Shown here: in pieces, positions 1 through 8,395 of the stretch
Position numbering within the stretch: position 1 is the stretch's first letter
Layout: every line of letters begins with the position of its first letter
Assembly: GCF_003368325.1 (NCBI RefSeq)
Contig: NZ_CP031466.1
Span: 1,612,001 to 1,676,000 of the forward strand
Source: Paraburkholderia caffeinilytica
Lineage (GTDB): Bacteria; Pseudomonadota; Gammaproteobacteria; Burkholderiales; Burkholderiaceae
Reading direction: 5' to 3'
Length of the DNA stretch: 64,000 nt
Notes under the pieces: generated by a model
What the model was told of the DNA's origin: nothing
Database searches by the model: none
The model's input: only the letters and a program-made list of their open reading frames with translations
Translations under genes and position numbers: made by a program

Positions 1-873
1 CGACTTGATCCCGGCCGCGAGGTGCACGAACGGTTCAGGCGGCAGCGCCATCGGCGGCATGCAGTTCGCCAGCGTGTTGTGGGTGTCCGCGCCGGAACCG
101 ATCACGCCGAGGTAATCGATCAGGCCGGTTTCGCTCATCGCCTGGGCGATCTCTTTCAGTTGTTCGTGGTCGAGGCCGTCCTCATGGAACTCGTCGCCGC
201 ACATCCGCAGACCGACGCAGAAATCCGCGCCCACCGCTTCGCGCACCGCCTTCAACACTTCCGTGCCGAAACGCAGACGGTTTTCGAGCGAGCCGCCCCA
301 TTCGTCGGTGCGGAAATTCGTGCGCGGACTCCAGAACTGATCGATCAGATGCTGGTGAGCCGCGGAAATCTCGATGCCGTCCATGCCGGCATCCTTCACA
401 CGCTTCGCGGCCGCCGCAAAGTCCGTGATGATGCGGCGAATCTCTTCCACCTCGATGATCTTCGCATTGCCGCGGTGCACCGGTTCGCGCACACCAGACG
501 GCGACATCAGATGCGGCCAGTGCTCGCCATGAAACGCCGAGCGGCGGCCCATGTGCGTGGCCTGAATCATGATCTTCGCGCCGTGCTGATGCATCGCTTC
601 GGCCAGTCGCGCAAGCGGATCGATGATCTTGTCGGTCGAAAGATTCACCGACTTCCACCAGCCTTGCGGGCTGTCGATCGACACCGGGCTCGAGCCGCCG
701 CACACGGCGAGGCCGACGCCGCCCTTGGCCTTCTCTTCGTAGTAACGGATATAACGGTCGCCGGGCAGACCACCCGGTTCCGCATACACCTCCGCGTGCG
801 CGGTGCTGACGATACGGTTGCGCAACGTCAGCTTGTTCAGCGTGAGAGGCTTGAAAAGGTTCGGGTAACGCAT
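1..873 (-). CDS. dgcA: Dimethylglycine demethylase subunit DgcA (partial, 3' end outside window)
   Basis: Flavin-dependent oxidoreductase of the old-yellow-enzyme/trimethylamine dehydrogenase type that, with DgcB, removes a methyl group from dimethylglycine to give sarcosine. Only the first 291 codons are present. The gene reads leftward and leaves the window, so the C-terminal Fe-S and dinucleotide domains expected in this family of roughly 680 residues cannot be seen. The protein starts MRYPNLFKPL and continues with RNRIVSTAH. The barrel motif GMDGIEISAAHQHLIDQFWSP-like stretch (about residues 160-180) corresponds to the flavin-barrel segment G-x-E-I-x-x-A-H-x-x-L-x-x-Q-F of relatives. It lies 50 bases after the V4R gene in the same direction, last visible member of the glyA operon. 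Identification rests on family resemblance plus the betaine context, which separates it from generic 2,4-dienoyl-CoA reductases. Confidence 0.85.
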   Translation of the reverse strand, partial: MRYPNLFKPLTLNKLTLRNRIVSTAHAEVYAEPGGLPGDRYIRYYEEKAKGGVGLAVCGGSSPVSIDSPQGWWKSVNLSTDKIIDPLARLAEAMHQHGAKIMIQATHMGRRSAFHGEHWPHLMSPSGVREPVHRGNAKIIEVEEIRRIITDFAAAAKRVKDAGMDGIEISAAHQHLIDQFWSPRTNFRTDEWGGSLENRLRFGTEVLKAVREAVGADFCVGLRMCGDEFHEDGLDHEQLKEIAQAMSETGLIDYLGVIGSGADTHNTLANCMPPMALPPEPFVHLAAGIKS

Positions 874-923
874 CGCGATCGACCTCGGAATAGATTGCTG
901 TGTGCGGCTTGGGTACGTTGTCG

Positions 924-1460
924 TTACGACGCGAGCGGCGACACTTCGAACACGCAGTGCTCGTGGCCTTCGGCCGCGCAGCGCGCTTCCTGCGAATGGG
1001 ACGGCGGGCCCTTGCGCTGTCCGTCCGGCGCGGTGTCGTTGACCCAGTCCATCGCGCCCGCGAACCAGCCGGCGAACATGTAGCACAGCTTGCCTTCCTT
1101 GCCCGGCTGCGCGAGCACGAACGACGAGTGGTGCAATTCAATGCGGGCACGCGAGCTGGACGGATCGGCTTCCGTGATCGTGAAGAGGCCCCAGCCGCGT
1201 TGCGACAGGCGATTCAGGTAATGCTCGAATACCGCCATGCCGGTAATGCCGTGCTGTTTCGATTCCTTGTCGCACCAGAAATACGCGGACTTGTAGCCGG
1301 CCTTGTAGAGAATCTCGGCGTAGGTGTCGCGGCCGAGCGCTTCCTCGACGGCGGTGTGATTGTTCGTGAAGAAGTGACGCGGCACGTAGAGCATGGGCAG
1401 CGCGTCGGTCGTCCAGACGCCGGTATTCGGATCGACGTCGATAGGCAGTTGGGGTTGCAT
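924..1460 (-). CDS. V4R/DUF5943-domain protein of the dimethylglycine operon
   Basis: A 178-residue soluble protein whose C-terminal half resembles the 4-vinyl-reductase (V4R) small-molecule-binding domain. The family's terminal signature is visible: a region of the form C-A-A-E-G-H-E-H-C-V-F-E-V at about residues 160-173, with two cysteines spaced as in V4R proteins. The middle segment GYKSAYFWCDKES contains a further cysteine. Homologues of this gene sit between the dipeptidase-like gene and dgcA in Pseudomonas betaine clusters, and that gene order is kept here. No enzymatic role is established, so I do not assign one; a ligand-binding or maturation role in dimethylglycine breakdown is inference. 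A purine-rich GGAG lies about 7 bases before the ATG. The gene is 51 bases downstream of the M19-like gene and probably co-transcribed with it. Confidence 0.8.
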   Translation of the reverse strand: MQPQLPIDVDPNTGVWTTDALPMLYVPRHFFTNNHTAVEEALGRDTYAEILYKAGYKSAYFWCDKESKQHGITGMAVFEHYLNRLSQRGWGLFTITEADPSSSRARIELHHSSFVLAQPGKEGKLCYMFAGWFAGAMDWVNDTAPDGQRKGPPSHSQEARCAAEGHEHCVFEVSPLAS

Positions 1461-1511
1461 GTGGAGGCTCCGTTTTTTATGGATTCAGGTTCGGTTTCAG
1501 TGAGTAGGGAA

Positions 1512-2483
1512 TCAGACCTTCCACACTTCGCCGAACACGCGTACCCAGTTCTCACCCATGATCTTCTTGATGCGCGTCTCGCTCCAGCCGGCGCGCTCCA
1601 TCGCGGCCGTCAGGTTCGGAAACTCGCCGATGGTGCGGATGCCTTCCGGATTCACCACCTTGCCGAAGTTCGTCAGCTGACGATAACGGCCTTTGTCGTG
1701 CGTGATCCAGTCGAAGAACTCGGTGCTGTAGCCTTGCGTGAAGTCCGTGCCGATGCCGACCTGGTCCTCACCGATCAGGTTCACCACATATTCGATCGCT
1801 TCGATATAGTCTTCGACAGTCGCGTCCGCGCCGCGCTTCAGGAACGGAGCGAACATCGTCACGCCGACGAAACCGCCTGCATCGGCGATCTCTTTCAGTT
1901 GCTCATCGCTCTTGTTGCGCGGATGCTCTTTCAGCCCCGACGGGCAGCAATGCGAATAGCACACCGGCTTGTTCGACGCCGCGATCGCTTCGGATGAAGT
2001 CTTGCCGCCCACGTGCGAGAGATCGACCATGATGCCGACGCGGTTCATCTCCTGAATCACTTCGCGGCCATAGCCCGACAGACCGCCGTCGCGTTCATAG
2101 CAGCCCGTGCCGACCAGGTTTTGCGTGTTGTAGCAAAGCTGGACCACGTTCACGCCGAGGTCCTTGAAGGCCTCGATATAGCCGAGGTTGTCTTCGAACG
2201 CATGCGCGTTCTGGAAACCGAAAATGATGCCGGTCTTGTTCTCTTTCTTCGCGCGGAAGATGTCGTCGGTGGTGCGCACGAGCGTCAGGATCTCGCCGTA
2301 TTCGCGGATCTGCTGCTTCATCTCCGCGATGTTGTCGACGGTCTTCTGGAAGCTTTCCCAGACCGACACCGTGCAGTTCACCGCGGTCACGCCGCCCTTG
2401 CGCATGTCTTCGAACACCGAGCGCTCGAACTTCGAAATGTTCAGACCGTCGATGATGATGCTGTTGTCGTGCAATGTGCTCAT
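1512..2483 (-). CDS. M19 (renal dipeptidase-like) family protein with altered metal site
   Basis: A 323-residue protein of the peptidase M19/membrane dipeptidase fold, placed second in the glyA-dgcA operon, as in Pseudomonas. The C-terminal part keeps the family landmarks DLSHVG (about residue 155), CYSHCCPSG (about 180) and GIGTDFTQG (about 245), which supply the second-metal histidines and the catalytic-region aspartate in renal dipeptidase. However, the N-terminal H-x-D metal motif is replaced: the equivalent stretch reads IIDGLNISKF. The bridging glutamate of the G-x-E-G-G-H motif also appears as glutamine in GFQNAHAF. No signal peptide is evident, so it is probably cytoplasmic. Classical dipeptidase activity is therefore doubtful, and a repurposed hydrolase or binding protein for a betaine-pathway compound is possible. 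The stop is 18 bases after... the glyA start side of the operon is upstream, and the stop lies 51 bases before the V4R gene. Confidence 0.8.
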   Translation of the reverse strand: MSTLHDNSIIIDGLNISKFERSVFEDMRKGGVTAVNCTVSVWESFQKTVDNIAEMKQQIREYGEILTLVRTTDDIFRAKKENKTGIIFGFQNAHAFEDNLGYIEAFKDLGVNVVQLCYNTQNLVGTGCYERDGGLSGYGREVIQEMNRVGIMVDLSHVGGKTSSEAIAASNKPVCYSHCCPSGLKEHPRNKSDEQLKEIADAGGFVGVTMFAPFLKRGADATVEDYIEAIEYVVNLIGEDQVGIGTDFTQGYSTEFFDWITHDKGRYRQLTNFGKVVNPEGIRTIGEFPNLTAAMERAGWSETRIKKIMGENWVRVFGEVWKV

Positions 2484-2501
2484 CGTTTGCTCCAGGCGTG
2501 C

Positions 2502-3776
2502 TTAGTAGATGGGAAAGCGTTCGCACAGCGCGAAAATCTCGCGGCGCACGCGTTGTTCGGTTGCGGCATGGCCTTCCGGGTGGTCGCGCAGCGCGTCGAG
2601 CACCTCGACGATCAGCCGCCCGACTTCGCGGAACTCGCCCACGCCGAAACCACGCGTGGTGCCCGCCGGCGTGCCGAGACGAACGCCGGACGTGACCGTC
2701 GGCTTCTCGGTGTCGAAAGGAATGCCGTTCTTGTTGCAGGTGATGCCCGCGCGTTCCAGCGCCTGCTCGACCTGATTGCCTTTGAGGCCCTTCGGACGAA
2801 GATCGACCAGCAGCAGATGGTTGTCCGTGCCGCCCGTGACCAGATCGACGCCGCCGGCTTTCAGTACTTCGCCGAGTGCCTGCGCGTTGGCCAGCACGTT
2901 GTCGATGTAGGTCCTGAAGCCCGGTTGCAGCGCTTCGCCGAACGCCACCGCCTTGCCGGCGATCACATGCATCAGCGGGCCGCCCTGCAAGCCCGGAAAC
3001 ACGGCGGAGTTGATCTTTTTGGCGATGTCTTCGTCATTCGTCAGCACAAAGCCGCCGCGCGGACCGCGCAGCGTCTTGTGCGTGGTCGAGGTGACGACGT
3101 GTGCATGCTCGACCGGATTCTGATGGCGGCCCGCCGCGATAATCCCGGCGATGTGCGCCATATCCACCATCAGCTTCGCGCCCACGCCGTCGGCGATCGC
3201 GCGCAGCCGTGCGAAATCCAGTGCGCGCGGGTAAGCCGAGAAGCCGGCGATCAGCAGCGCCGGTTTGTGCTGCTGCGCGAGTTCCTCGATCTGCTCGTAA
3301 TCGATCAGCATCGTGTCGCGATTCACGCCGTATTGAACCGCGTTGAACCACTTGCCCGACATCGCCGGCCTGGCGCCGTGAGTCAGGTGGCCGCCCGCAT
3401 CGAGCGACATGCCGAGCACCGTGTCGCCCGGCTTCGCCAGGGCAAGCATCACCGCGCCGTTGGCCTGCGCGCCGGAATGCGGCTGCACGTTGGCGAATTT
3501 CGCATTGAAGAGCTGCTTGATGCGATCGAGCGCGAGCGTTTCGATCACGTCGGCGTATTCACAACCGCCGTAATAGCGCTTGCCCGGATACCCTTCCGCG
3601 TACTTGTTGGTCAGCACCGAGCCCTGCGCTTCGAGCACCGCGCGCGATACGATGTTTTCCGACGCGATCAGTTCGACTTGCGACTGCTGGCGCTCCAGCT
3701 CTTTCAAAATGGCGCCGCGCACCGCCGCGTCACGCGTGGCCAGCGATTCTTCGAAGAAAGGATTCGGGTTCGACAT
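2502..3776 (-). CDS. glyA: Serine hydroxymethyltransferase (glycine betaine cluster copy)
   Basis: PLP enzyme converting glycine plus 5,10-methylenetetrahydrofolate to serine. It is 424 residues, normal for bacterial SHMT. The PLP lysine is in [14 protein letters not shown] at residue 234, and the substrate/PLP-contacting segments [10 protein letters not shown] (35-44), [13 protein letters not shown] (59-71) and the D-x-A-H-I-A-G motif (205-211) are intact. As first gene of an operon that ends in dgcA, it probably serves to move the glycine and one-carbon units released from dimethylglycine and sarcosine into serine, which the SdaA encoded at 20653-22047 can deaminate to pyruvate. A housekeeping glyA is expected elsewhere in the genome but cannot be checked here. 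The stop codon is 18 bases before the M19-like gene, consistent with one transcript. The start ATG is the one matching the family N-terminus (F-F-E-E-S-L). Confidence 0.93.
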   Translation of the reverse strand: MSNPNPFFEESLATRDAAVRGAILKELERQQSQVELIASENIVSRAVLEAQGSVLTNKYAEGYPGKRYYGGCEYADVIETLALDRIKQLFNAKFANVQPHSGAQANGAVMLALAKPGDTVLGMSLDAGGHLTHGARPAMSGKWFNAVQYGVNRDTMLIDYEQIEELAQQHKPALLIAGFSAYPRALDFARLRAIADGVGAKLMVDMAHIAGIIAAGRHQNPVEHAHVVTSTTHKTLRGPRGGFVLTNDEDIAKKINSAVFPGLQGGPLMHVIAGKAVAFGEALQPGFRTYIDNVLANAQALGEVLKAGGVDLVTGGTDNHLLLVDLRPKGLKGNQVEQALERAGITCNKNGIPFDTEKPTVTSGVRLGTPAGTTRGFGVGEFREVGRLIVEVLDALRDHPEGHAATEQRVRREIFALCERFPIY

Positions 3777-4243
3777 GGAAGGTCCGTGGGGTGGTTGGCG
3801 AAGGACCGGAAGCGGCGATCAAGCGGGCTACGAAGCGGGCTGCTGATCGGGCTGTGAAGCCCTGCTGCCACCGGTCTGCATTGCGTCTATTCTTGACTCT
3901 TGCCCCGCGCGCCAATTTATGAATTCAGACGCGTTCTTTGCCTTTTCCGCCATGAGCGACCTTTTTCGACAAGTCGCGTGAGAAGTCGCGACGCGTGGTT
4001 TCGAACGATCGTTAGCCGTTCACACTCATGCTGCACTGCAGCTGATCGCTGTGCGCAGTTCGGGTGCGCGTGCGGGCGCTGGCGGCGCTGTTCTGGTGCT
4101 GTTTGTCCGGCGATCCGGCCTTATCGATGGACGACCGAGGGTTTAGCCTGATGGCACGTTAGTTGCGCTAGTCCTCAAAATTGAGAAAGTCGCCGCGCCC
4201 GATGGCGACGCGACATTACAGATTCGAAGGAATCATTTCCCCC
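3777..4243. promoter_or_regulatory. Divergent intergenic region between glyA operon and GlxA-type regulator
   Basis: A 467-base gap with no convincing gene, separating the leftward glyA operon from the rightward regulator. It should hold both promoters. The only ordered element I can point to is a direct repeat AAGTCGCG at 3971-3978 and 3983-3990, one helical turn plus about two bases apart. No glycine-riboswitch-like paired structure was recognised. Confidence 0.5.
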
Positions 4244-5239
4244 ATGTCCACCGATCGCACGGCGTCGCTGTCGCACTTCGCATTCATGCCGGTGCCGAAC
4301 TTCACGATGATCGCGTTCACCAACGCGATCGAAGTGCTCCGCATGGCGAACTACCTGACGGGACAAACGCTTTACCGCTGGTCGATCGTGAGCCCCGACG
4401 GCGGTCCGGTGACAGCGAGCAACGGCCTCTCGGTCGATACCGGTCCGGTCGAATGTGTCGGTCAGCCGGATATCGTGTTCGTGGTCGGCGGCATCGACGT
4501 GCAGCGCGCCACGACCCCTGCCCATCTTTCCGCCTTGCGCCGCTTCGCCCGCATGGGTTGCGTGCTCGGCAGCCTGTGCACCGGCACCTATGCGCTGGCG
4601 CGCGCCGGCTTGCTGGCCGGTTATGCGTGTGCGATTCACTGGGAGAACATGTCGGCGCTCAAGGAAGAGTTTCCCGACACGCGCTTTCTGAAAGAACTGT
4701 TCGTGATCGATCGCGATCGCGTCACGTGCACGGGCGGCGTCGCGCCGCTCGATATGATGCTCAACCTGATTACGCCGCGAGTCGGCACGGCGCGGGTCAC
4801 GCAGATCGCCGAACAGTTCATCGTCGAACATGTGCGCGATAACAGCGCGCAACAGAAAATGCCGCTGGTCGCGCGGCTCGGCTCGGCCAACAAGTCGCTC
4901 TTCGAAGTGATCTCGCTGATGGAGAACAATATCGAAGAGCCGCTCTCGCGCGAAGAACTCGCGCGGCTCGCCGGCATGTCGCAACGGCAATTGCAGCGCC
5001 TGTTCCGCGAACATCTGGGGATGACACCCACGCATTACTATCTGACGCTGCGCTTGCGGCGCGCCCGCGAGTTGCTGCTGCAGACCGATATGTCGATCAT
5101 GCATATTACGATGGCTTGCGGCTTCCAGTCGGCCTGCCACTTCTCGAAGAGCTATCGCGACGCGTTCGGCACCGCGCCGACGCGCGAACGGCGCAAGCAG
5201 GCGCCTTCGCTGGCCGCGGTGCCTGTGCTGGCCGCTTGA
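4244..5239 (+). CDS. GlxA family AraC-type transcriptional regulator (GbdR-like)
   Basis: A 331-residue regulator with an N-terminal DJ-1/PfpI-like (class I glutamine amidotransferase-like) domain, from FAFMPVPNFTMIAF to about residue 190, and a C-terminal AraC double helix-turn-helix. The DNA-binding part shows the usual markers LARLAGMSQRQLQRLFREHLG and ACGFQSACHFSKSYRDAFG. In Pseudomonas, GbdR and relatives of this type sense betaine or dimethylglycine and activate the demethylation genes; the divergent position to glyA-dgcA supports the same job here, by inference. I chose the ATG at 4244 over upstream TTG (4181) and ATG (4202), because it follows GAAGGA and places the conserved F-A-F-M-P-V-P-N-F close to the N-terminus as in its paralogue at 24676-25677. 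The fold keeps C-T-G-T at the position of the nucleophile elbow. Confidence 0.85.
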   Translation: MSTDRTASLSHFAFMPVPNFTMIAFTNAIEVLRMANYLTGQTLYRWSIVSPDGGPVTASNGLSVDTGPVECVGQPDIVFVVGGIDVQRATTPAHLSALRRFARMGCVLGSLCTGTYALARAGLLAGYACAIHWENMSALKEEFPDTRFLKELFVIDRDRVTCTGGVAPLDMMLNLITPRVGTARVTQIAEQFIVEHVRDNSAQQKMPLVARLGSANKSLFEVISLMENNIEEPLSREELARLAGMSQRQLQRLFREHLGMTPTHYYLTLRLRRARELLLQTDMSIMHITMACGFQSACHFSKSYRDAFGTAPTRERRKQAPSLAAVPVLAA

Positions 5240-5270
5240 TCCGGCTTGATCCGGTTTGATCCGGCTTGAT
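5231..5270. repeat. Four-copy 10-bp tandem repeat over the regulator stop codon
   Basis: The unit CCGGCTTGAT occurs at 5241-5250, 5251-5260 (one change) and 5261-5270, preceded by GCCGCTTGAT at 5231-5240, which contains the TGA stop at 5237-5239. The period equals about one helical turn. Confidence 0.85.
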
Positions 5271-5370
5271 CTGATTACCCTGCCGTCTGGAGACATAACG
5301 CGTTGAACGGGACACCGCTCAACGCGTACGTTGCGGCCACGTTGTTCAGCCTCGCGTAACGATCTTCAGC

Positions 5371-5407
5371 AAGGACCGCAAATGCGGCCCTTGTCGCGGT
5401 CTTTGTT
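5371..5407 (+). terminator. Candidate terminator between convergent regulator and fdhA
   Basis: GACCGC (5374-5379) can pair with GCGGTC (5396-5401), followed by TTTGTT; alternatively CCGCA/TGCGG (5376-5387) forms a tight inner hairpin flanked by AAGG/CCTT. The T-tract is short, so this is only moderately supported. It sits between two genes that converge. Confidence 0.45.
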
Positions 5408-5412
5408 ACGCC

Positions 5413-6612
5413 TCAAGCCGCCTTCAACAACCCGTGCGGGTCGATCACAAACTTCCTCGGCGCACCGCCATCGAACTGCCGGTAGCCTTCCGGCGCTTCG
5501 TCGAGCGAGACCACCGTCACGTTGACGATGTCGGCAATCGGCAACCGGTCCCACAGGATCGCCTGCATCAGATTGTGGTTGTACTTCATCACCGGCGTCT
5601 GCCCGGTATGGAACGAATGCGACTTCGCCCAGCCGAGCCCGAAGCGGATGCTCAGGCTGCCTTTTCGGGCGGCGGCATCGGTGGCGCCCGGATCGTCCGT
5701 CACGTACAGGCCCGGAATGCCGATCGCGCCGGCGGCCCGGGTGATTTCCATCAGCGAATTGAGGACCGTGGCCGGCGCTTCCTCATGCGAGCCGCTGCTG
5801 CCGTGGCCGTGCGCCTCGAAACCGACGCAGTCCACCGCGCAATCCACCTCGGGCTTGCCGAGAATCTGTTCGATCTGCTCGCCGAGCGTCGCGTCCTTCG
5901 AGAGATCGATGGTCTGGAAGCCCATCTTGCGCGCATGCGCGAGACGCGCCTCGTTCATGTCGCCGACGATCGTGCAGGCCGCGCCCAGCAGGCGCGCGGA
6001 AGCAGCCGCTGCCATTCCCACCGGCCCCGCGCCTGCGATATAGACAGTCGCGCCCGGCTTCACGCCCGCCATTACCGCGCCGTGATAGCCGGTCGGCAGA
6101 ATGTCGGACAGGCAGGTCAGGTCGCGGATTTTCGCCATCGCCTGAGCGTAGTCGGGGAACTTCAGCAAATTGAAATCCGCGTACGGCACCAGCACGTACT
6201 CGGCCTGGCCGCCGATCCAGCCGCCCATGTCGACGTAGCCATAAGCCCCGCCGGCCCGCGACGGGTTCACGTTCAGGCACACGCCCGTGTGCTGCGCCTT
6301 GCAGGTCGGACAACGTCCGCAAGCAACGTTGAACGGCACCGACACGAGGTCGCCGATCTTCAACGTTTCAACGTCGCGGCCCACTTCGATCACTTCGCCG
6401 GTGATCTCGTGACCGAGTACCAGTCCGATCTCCGCGGTTGTCCGGCCGCGCACCATGTGCTGGTCGGAGCCGCAAATATTCGTGCTGACCACCTTCAGAA
6501 TCACGCCGTGGCCGATTGACCGGCCACGCGGATCGACCATCTTCGGAAAGTCGATCGACTGCACTTCCACCTTGCCCTGCCCTAGATACACGACGCCGCG
6601 ATTGCTGCTCAT
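5413..6612 (-). CDS. fdhA: Glutathione-independent formaldehyde dehydrogenase
   Basis: Zinc-containing medium-chain dehydrogenase of 399 residues that oxidises formaldehyde to formate with NAD. Catalytic zinc ligands are visible at C47 (NICGSDQH), H68 in the GHE motif and D170. The structural zinc lobe is C98-G-R-C101-P-T-C104 with C112. The Rossmann motif GAGPVGMAAAA lies at about 194-204. Long insert and C-terminus match the Pseudomonas putida FdhA type rather than glutathione-dependent enzymes. Demethylation of dimethylglycine and sarcosine releases formaldehyde, so this gene fits as the detoxification step of the cluster. It is transcribed on its own from a 215-base upstream gap and converges on the regulator at 4244-5239. 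Confidence 0.92.
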   Translation of the reverse strand: MSSNRGVVYLGQGKVEVQSIDFPKMVDPRGRSIGHGVILKVVSTNICGSDQHMVRGRTTAEIGLVLGHEITGEVIEVGRDVETLKIGDLVSVPFNVACGRCPTCKAQHTGVCLNVNPSRAGGAYGYVDMGGWIGGQAEYVLVPYADFNLLKFPDYAQAMAKIRDLTCLSDILPTGYHGAVMAGVKPGATVYIAGAGPVGMAAAASARLLGAACTIVGDMNEARLAHARKMGFQTIDLSKDATLGEQIEQILGKPEVDCAVDCVGFEAHGHGSSGSHEEAPATVLNSLMEITRAAGAIGIPGLYVTDDPGATDAAARKGSLSIRFGLGWAKSHSFHTGQTPVMKYNHNLMQAILWDRLPIADIVNVTVVSLDEAPEGYRQFDGGAPRKFVIDPHGLLKAA

Positions 6613-6827
6613 TTGTCTGTCTCCATGTCTCGTGAGCGGCGCGCCTGACTCGACGTGACGCGCCGTTCAACGAGCGTAGCGCCCTCGGAAACAAAGGACA
6701 TGCACGGAACACGACACCGGTTTGGCCGGAACCGACATGCGAGATGCAACCCGCATGGGCGGTGGCCCGGATTCGTCAAATTCGCGCTCAGCGTGTCCGG
6801 TCGTCGTCGCTGTTGCTGTTGCCGTGC

Positions 6828-7196
6828 CTACGTGCTCCCATGCGCTTCGTAGTATTCGACGACGAGTCCATCCGGATGGCGTGCAGTCAGGTTGCGACCG
6901 CCCGGCGCCTCGCGTGGTTCATGCAGCATGACCGCGCCGTTCGCCCGCAGCCACGACGCAAATTCGTCGAGAGAATCGACCATGAACACCGCCTGTGCGT
7001 CGCGCACAGGCGCCAATGCCTCAGCGCTTCCCGCGAGCAGAATGCACTCGCCGACGATCGCGACCTCGATACCAGCCTGGTCGAGCCTGATTCTTCGCTC
7101 GCACGACGTGCGCTGAACGGTTTCGTAGAAAACGATGGTGCGCTCCAGTTCGCCTGGCGCGACGTACAGACGAAAAGCCTTCCTGATGACCTGCAT
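6828..7196 (-). CDS. VOC (glyoxalase/bleomycin resistance) family protein
   Basis: A 122-residue protein with the beta-alpha-beta-beta-beta layout of the vicinal oxygen chelate fold: an N-terminal R-x-F-R-L-Y-V-A, then E-R-T-I-V-F-Y-E, and the C-terminal H-P-D-G-L-V-V-E-Y-Y-E typical of a metal-binding VOC edge strand. Substrate unknown. The ATG at 7196 is preferred to an upstream in-frame start that would overlap the preceding gene. The start lies 5 bases after the stop of the MDR gene, so the two are surely co-transcribed. A role in detoxifying a reactive carbonyl is a guess from the pairing with an oxidoreductase. Confidence 0.75.
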   Translation of the reverse strand: MQVIRKAFRLYVAPGELERTIVFYETVQRTSCERRIRLDQAGIEVAIVGECILLAGSAEALAPVRDAQAVFMVDSLDEFASWLRANGAVMLHEPREAPGGRNLTARHPDGLVVEYYEAHGST

Positions 7197-7201
7197 GACC
7201 T

Positions 7202-8278
7202 CTATGCCCTGTGATCGATGACGACACATTCAAAGTTGCCAGCCGTAGCCGCGGCGTCCATGGCTGCCGGTAGTGCCGCCAGCGGATAGACGAGCGCATG
7301 CAGCGCGTCGATGCCGAGCTGTCCGCCGCGAACGAGATCGAGCAGACGCCGGTACGCGTCTCGTGGATACATGAACTGGCCAAGAATTTCCCAGCCGTTC
7401 AGCATGACTTCGGTATAGGGAAGCGGCAGCGGGACGCTCATGCTGCCCATCAGGACGAGCCTGCCGCCCTGAGCGAGGCCGCTCAGCGCGGCAAGTGTCA
7501 GGTTCGGGTCACGGGCGTTGCCGACCATGTCGAAGACAATATGCGCACCGCCATTTGCCGCCGCACGTATCGCCTGCGTATCGGCGGCTACGTTGCCGGT
7601 CGCCGCCACCGTGATCACGCGGCCGCCGCCGAGCTTCGCGACAGACTCGAGCGCCTGCGCATTCCTGCCCACCGCGACGGCGCGGCTCGCCCCCATCGCC
7701 AGCGCGACGAGCACGGCGGCGCTGCCATACGCGCCCGTGGCGCCCGATACGATGAGGGTCTCTCCCGCCGCGAGACGCCCGCGCAGCAAACCGCCGAACG
7801 GCACGATACAGCGCATCGTCAACGCGAGCTGCACGGCACTGAATTGCGGCAGATCGTCGACCGGTGTCACCGCGCTCGCGGGAAAGGACGCATATTCGGC
7901 GAGCGTGCCGTCGGGCCAATCGGCCTGCACGCGATGGCCGACCGACCCGTTTGCCGTCACGCCAATCAGAATCTGCGCCGGCTCCCGCACGTTTTCCTGC
8001 GCGACGAAATGCGACGACAGGACGACGCGTTGCCCCGGCTGCAGATGCCACACGTCGCGGCCCACCGCATGCACGACGCCCACGCCGTTGCCGCCGGGTA
8101 TGAATGGCTGCGGCGGCGCGTGATAGATCGGCAGCTTGCCGTCGACATAGTCCTTCATGTACGACATCAACGACGACGCTTCGATGCGAACCACAACGCC
8201 GCCGGCGCGCGGCTCCGGAACAGGCCTATCGGTCAGGCTCAAGGTCCCGCCGAGCCGCTCAAGTTGCCAGGCTTTCAT
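7202..8278 (-). CDS. Zinc-independent MDR (quinone oxidoreductase-like) alcohol dehydrogenase family protein
   Basis: A 358-residue medium-chain dehydrogenase/reductase with an N-terminal GroES-like domain (GGNGVGVVHAVGRDV at about 62-76) and a Rossmann domain with V-S-G-A-T-G-A-Y-G-S-A (about 168-178), the A-x-G-A-x-G-x-x-G form of the quinone-oxidoreductase subgroup. The structural zinc cysteine cluster of true alcohol dehydrogenases is absent, and no catalytic C-H-E triad is seen. The likely reaction is NAD(P)H-dependent reduction of an activated carbonyl or alkene; the substrate is unknown. It is divergent to the AraC gene at 8396 and forms a two-gene unit with the VOC gene. Confidence 0.78.
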   Translation of the reverse strand: MKAWQLERLGGTLSLTDRPVPEPRAGGVVVRIEASSLMSYMKDYVDGKLPIYHAPPQPFIPGGNGVGVVHAVGRDVWHLQPGQRVVLSSHFVAQENVREPAQILIGVTANGSVGHRVQADWPDGTLAEYASFPASAVTPVDDLPQFSAVQLALTMRCIVPFGGLLRGRLAAGETLIVSGATGAYGSAAVLVALAMGASRAVAVGRNAQALESVAKLGGGRVITVAATGNVAADTQAIRAAANGGAHIVFDMVGNARDPNLTLAALSGLAQGGRLVLMGSMSVPLPLPYTEVMLNGWEILGQFMYPRDAYRRLLDLVRGGQLGIDALHALVYPLAALPAAMDAAATAGNFECVVIDHRA

Positions 8279-8304
8279 GAATAGGTTCTCCGAGATTCAA
8301 ACGG

Positions 8305-8317
8305 TGTATTCCATACA
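8305..8317. promoter_or_regulatory. Candidate operator between MDR gene and AraC regulator
   Basis: A perfect inverted repeat TGTAT-TCC-ATACA in the 117-base divergent gap. A TATAAT-like hexamer is at 8356-8361 on the plus strand without a good -35 partner. Regulation by the adjacent AraC protein is inference. Confidence 0.35.
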
Positions 8318-8395
8318 GGATTGACGCTATGATCCCGCCAACAAACCATCGTTTCTATAATTGAAGCACCTTGATTTCTATTAGATCGTACATTT

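Noticed and set aside
3777..4243. Glycine riboswitch upstream of glyA
   Set aside because: No tandem aptamer-like paired core recognisable in the gap.
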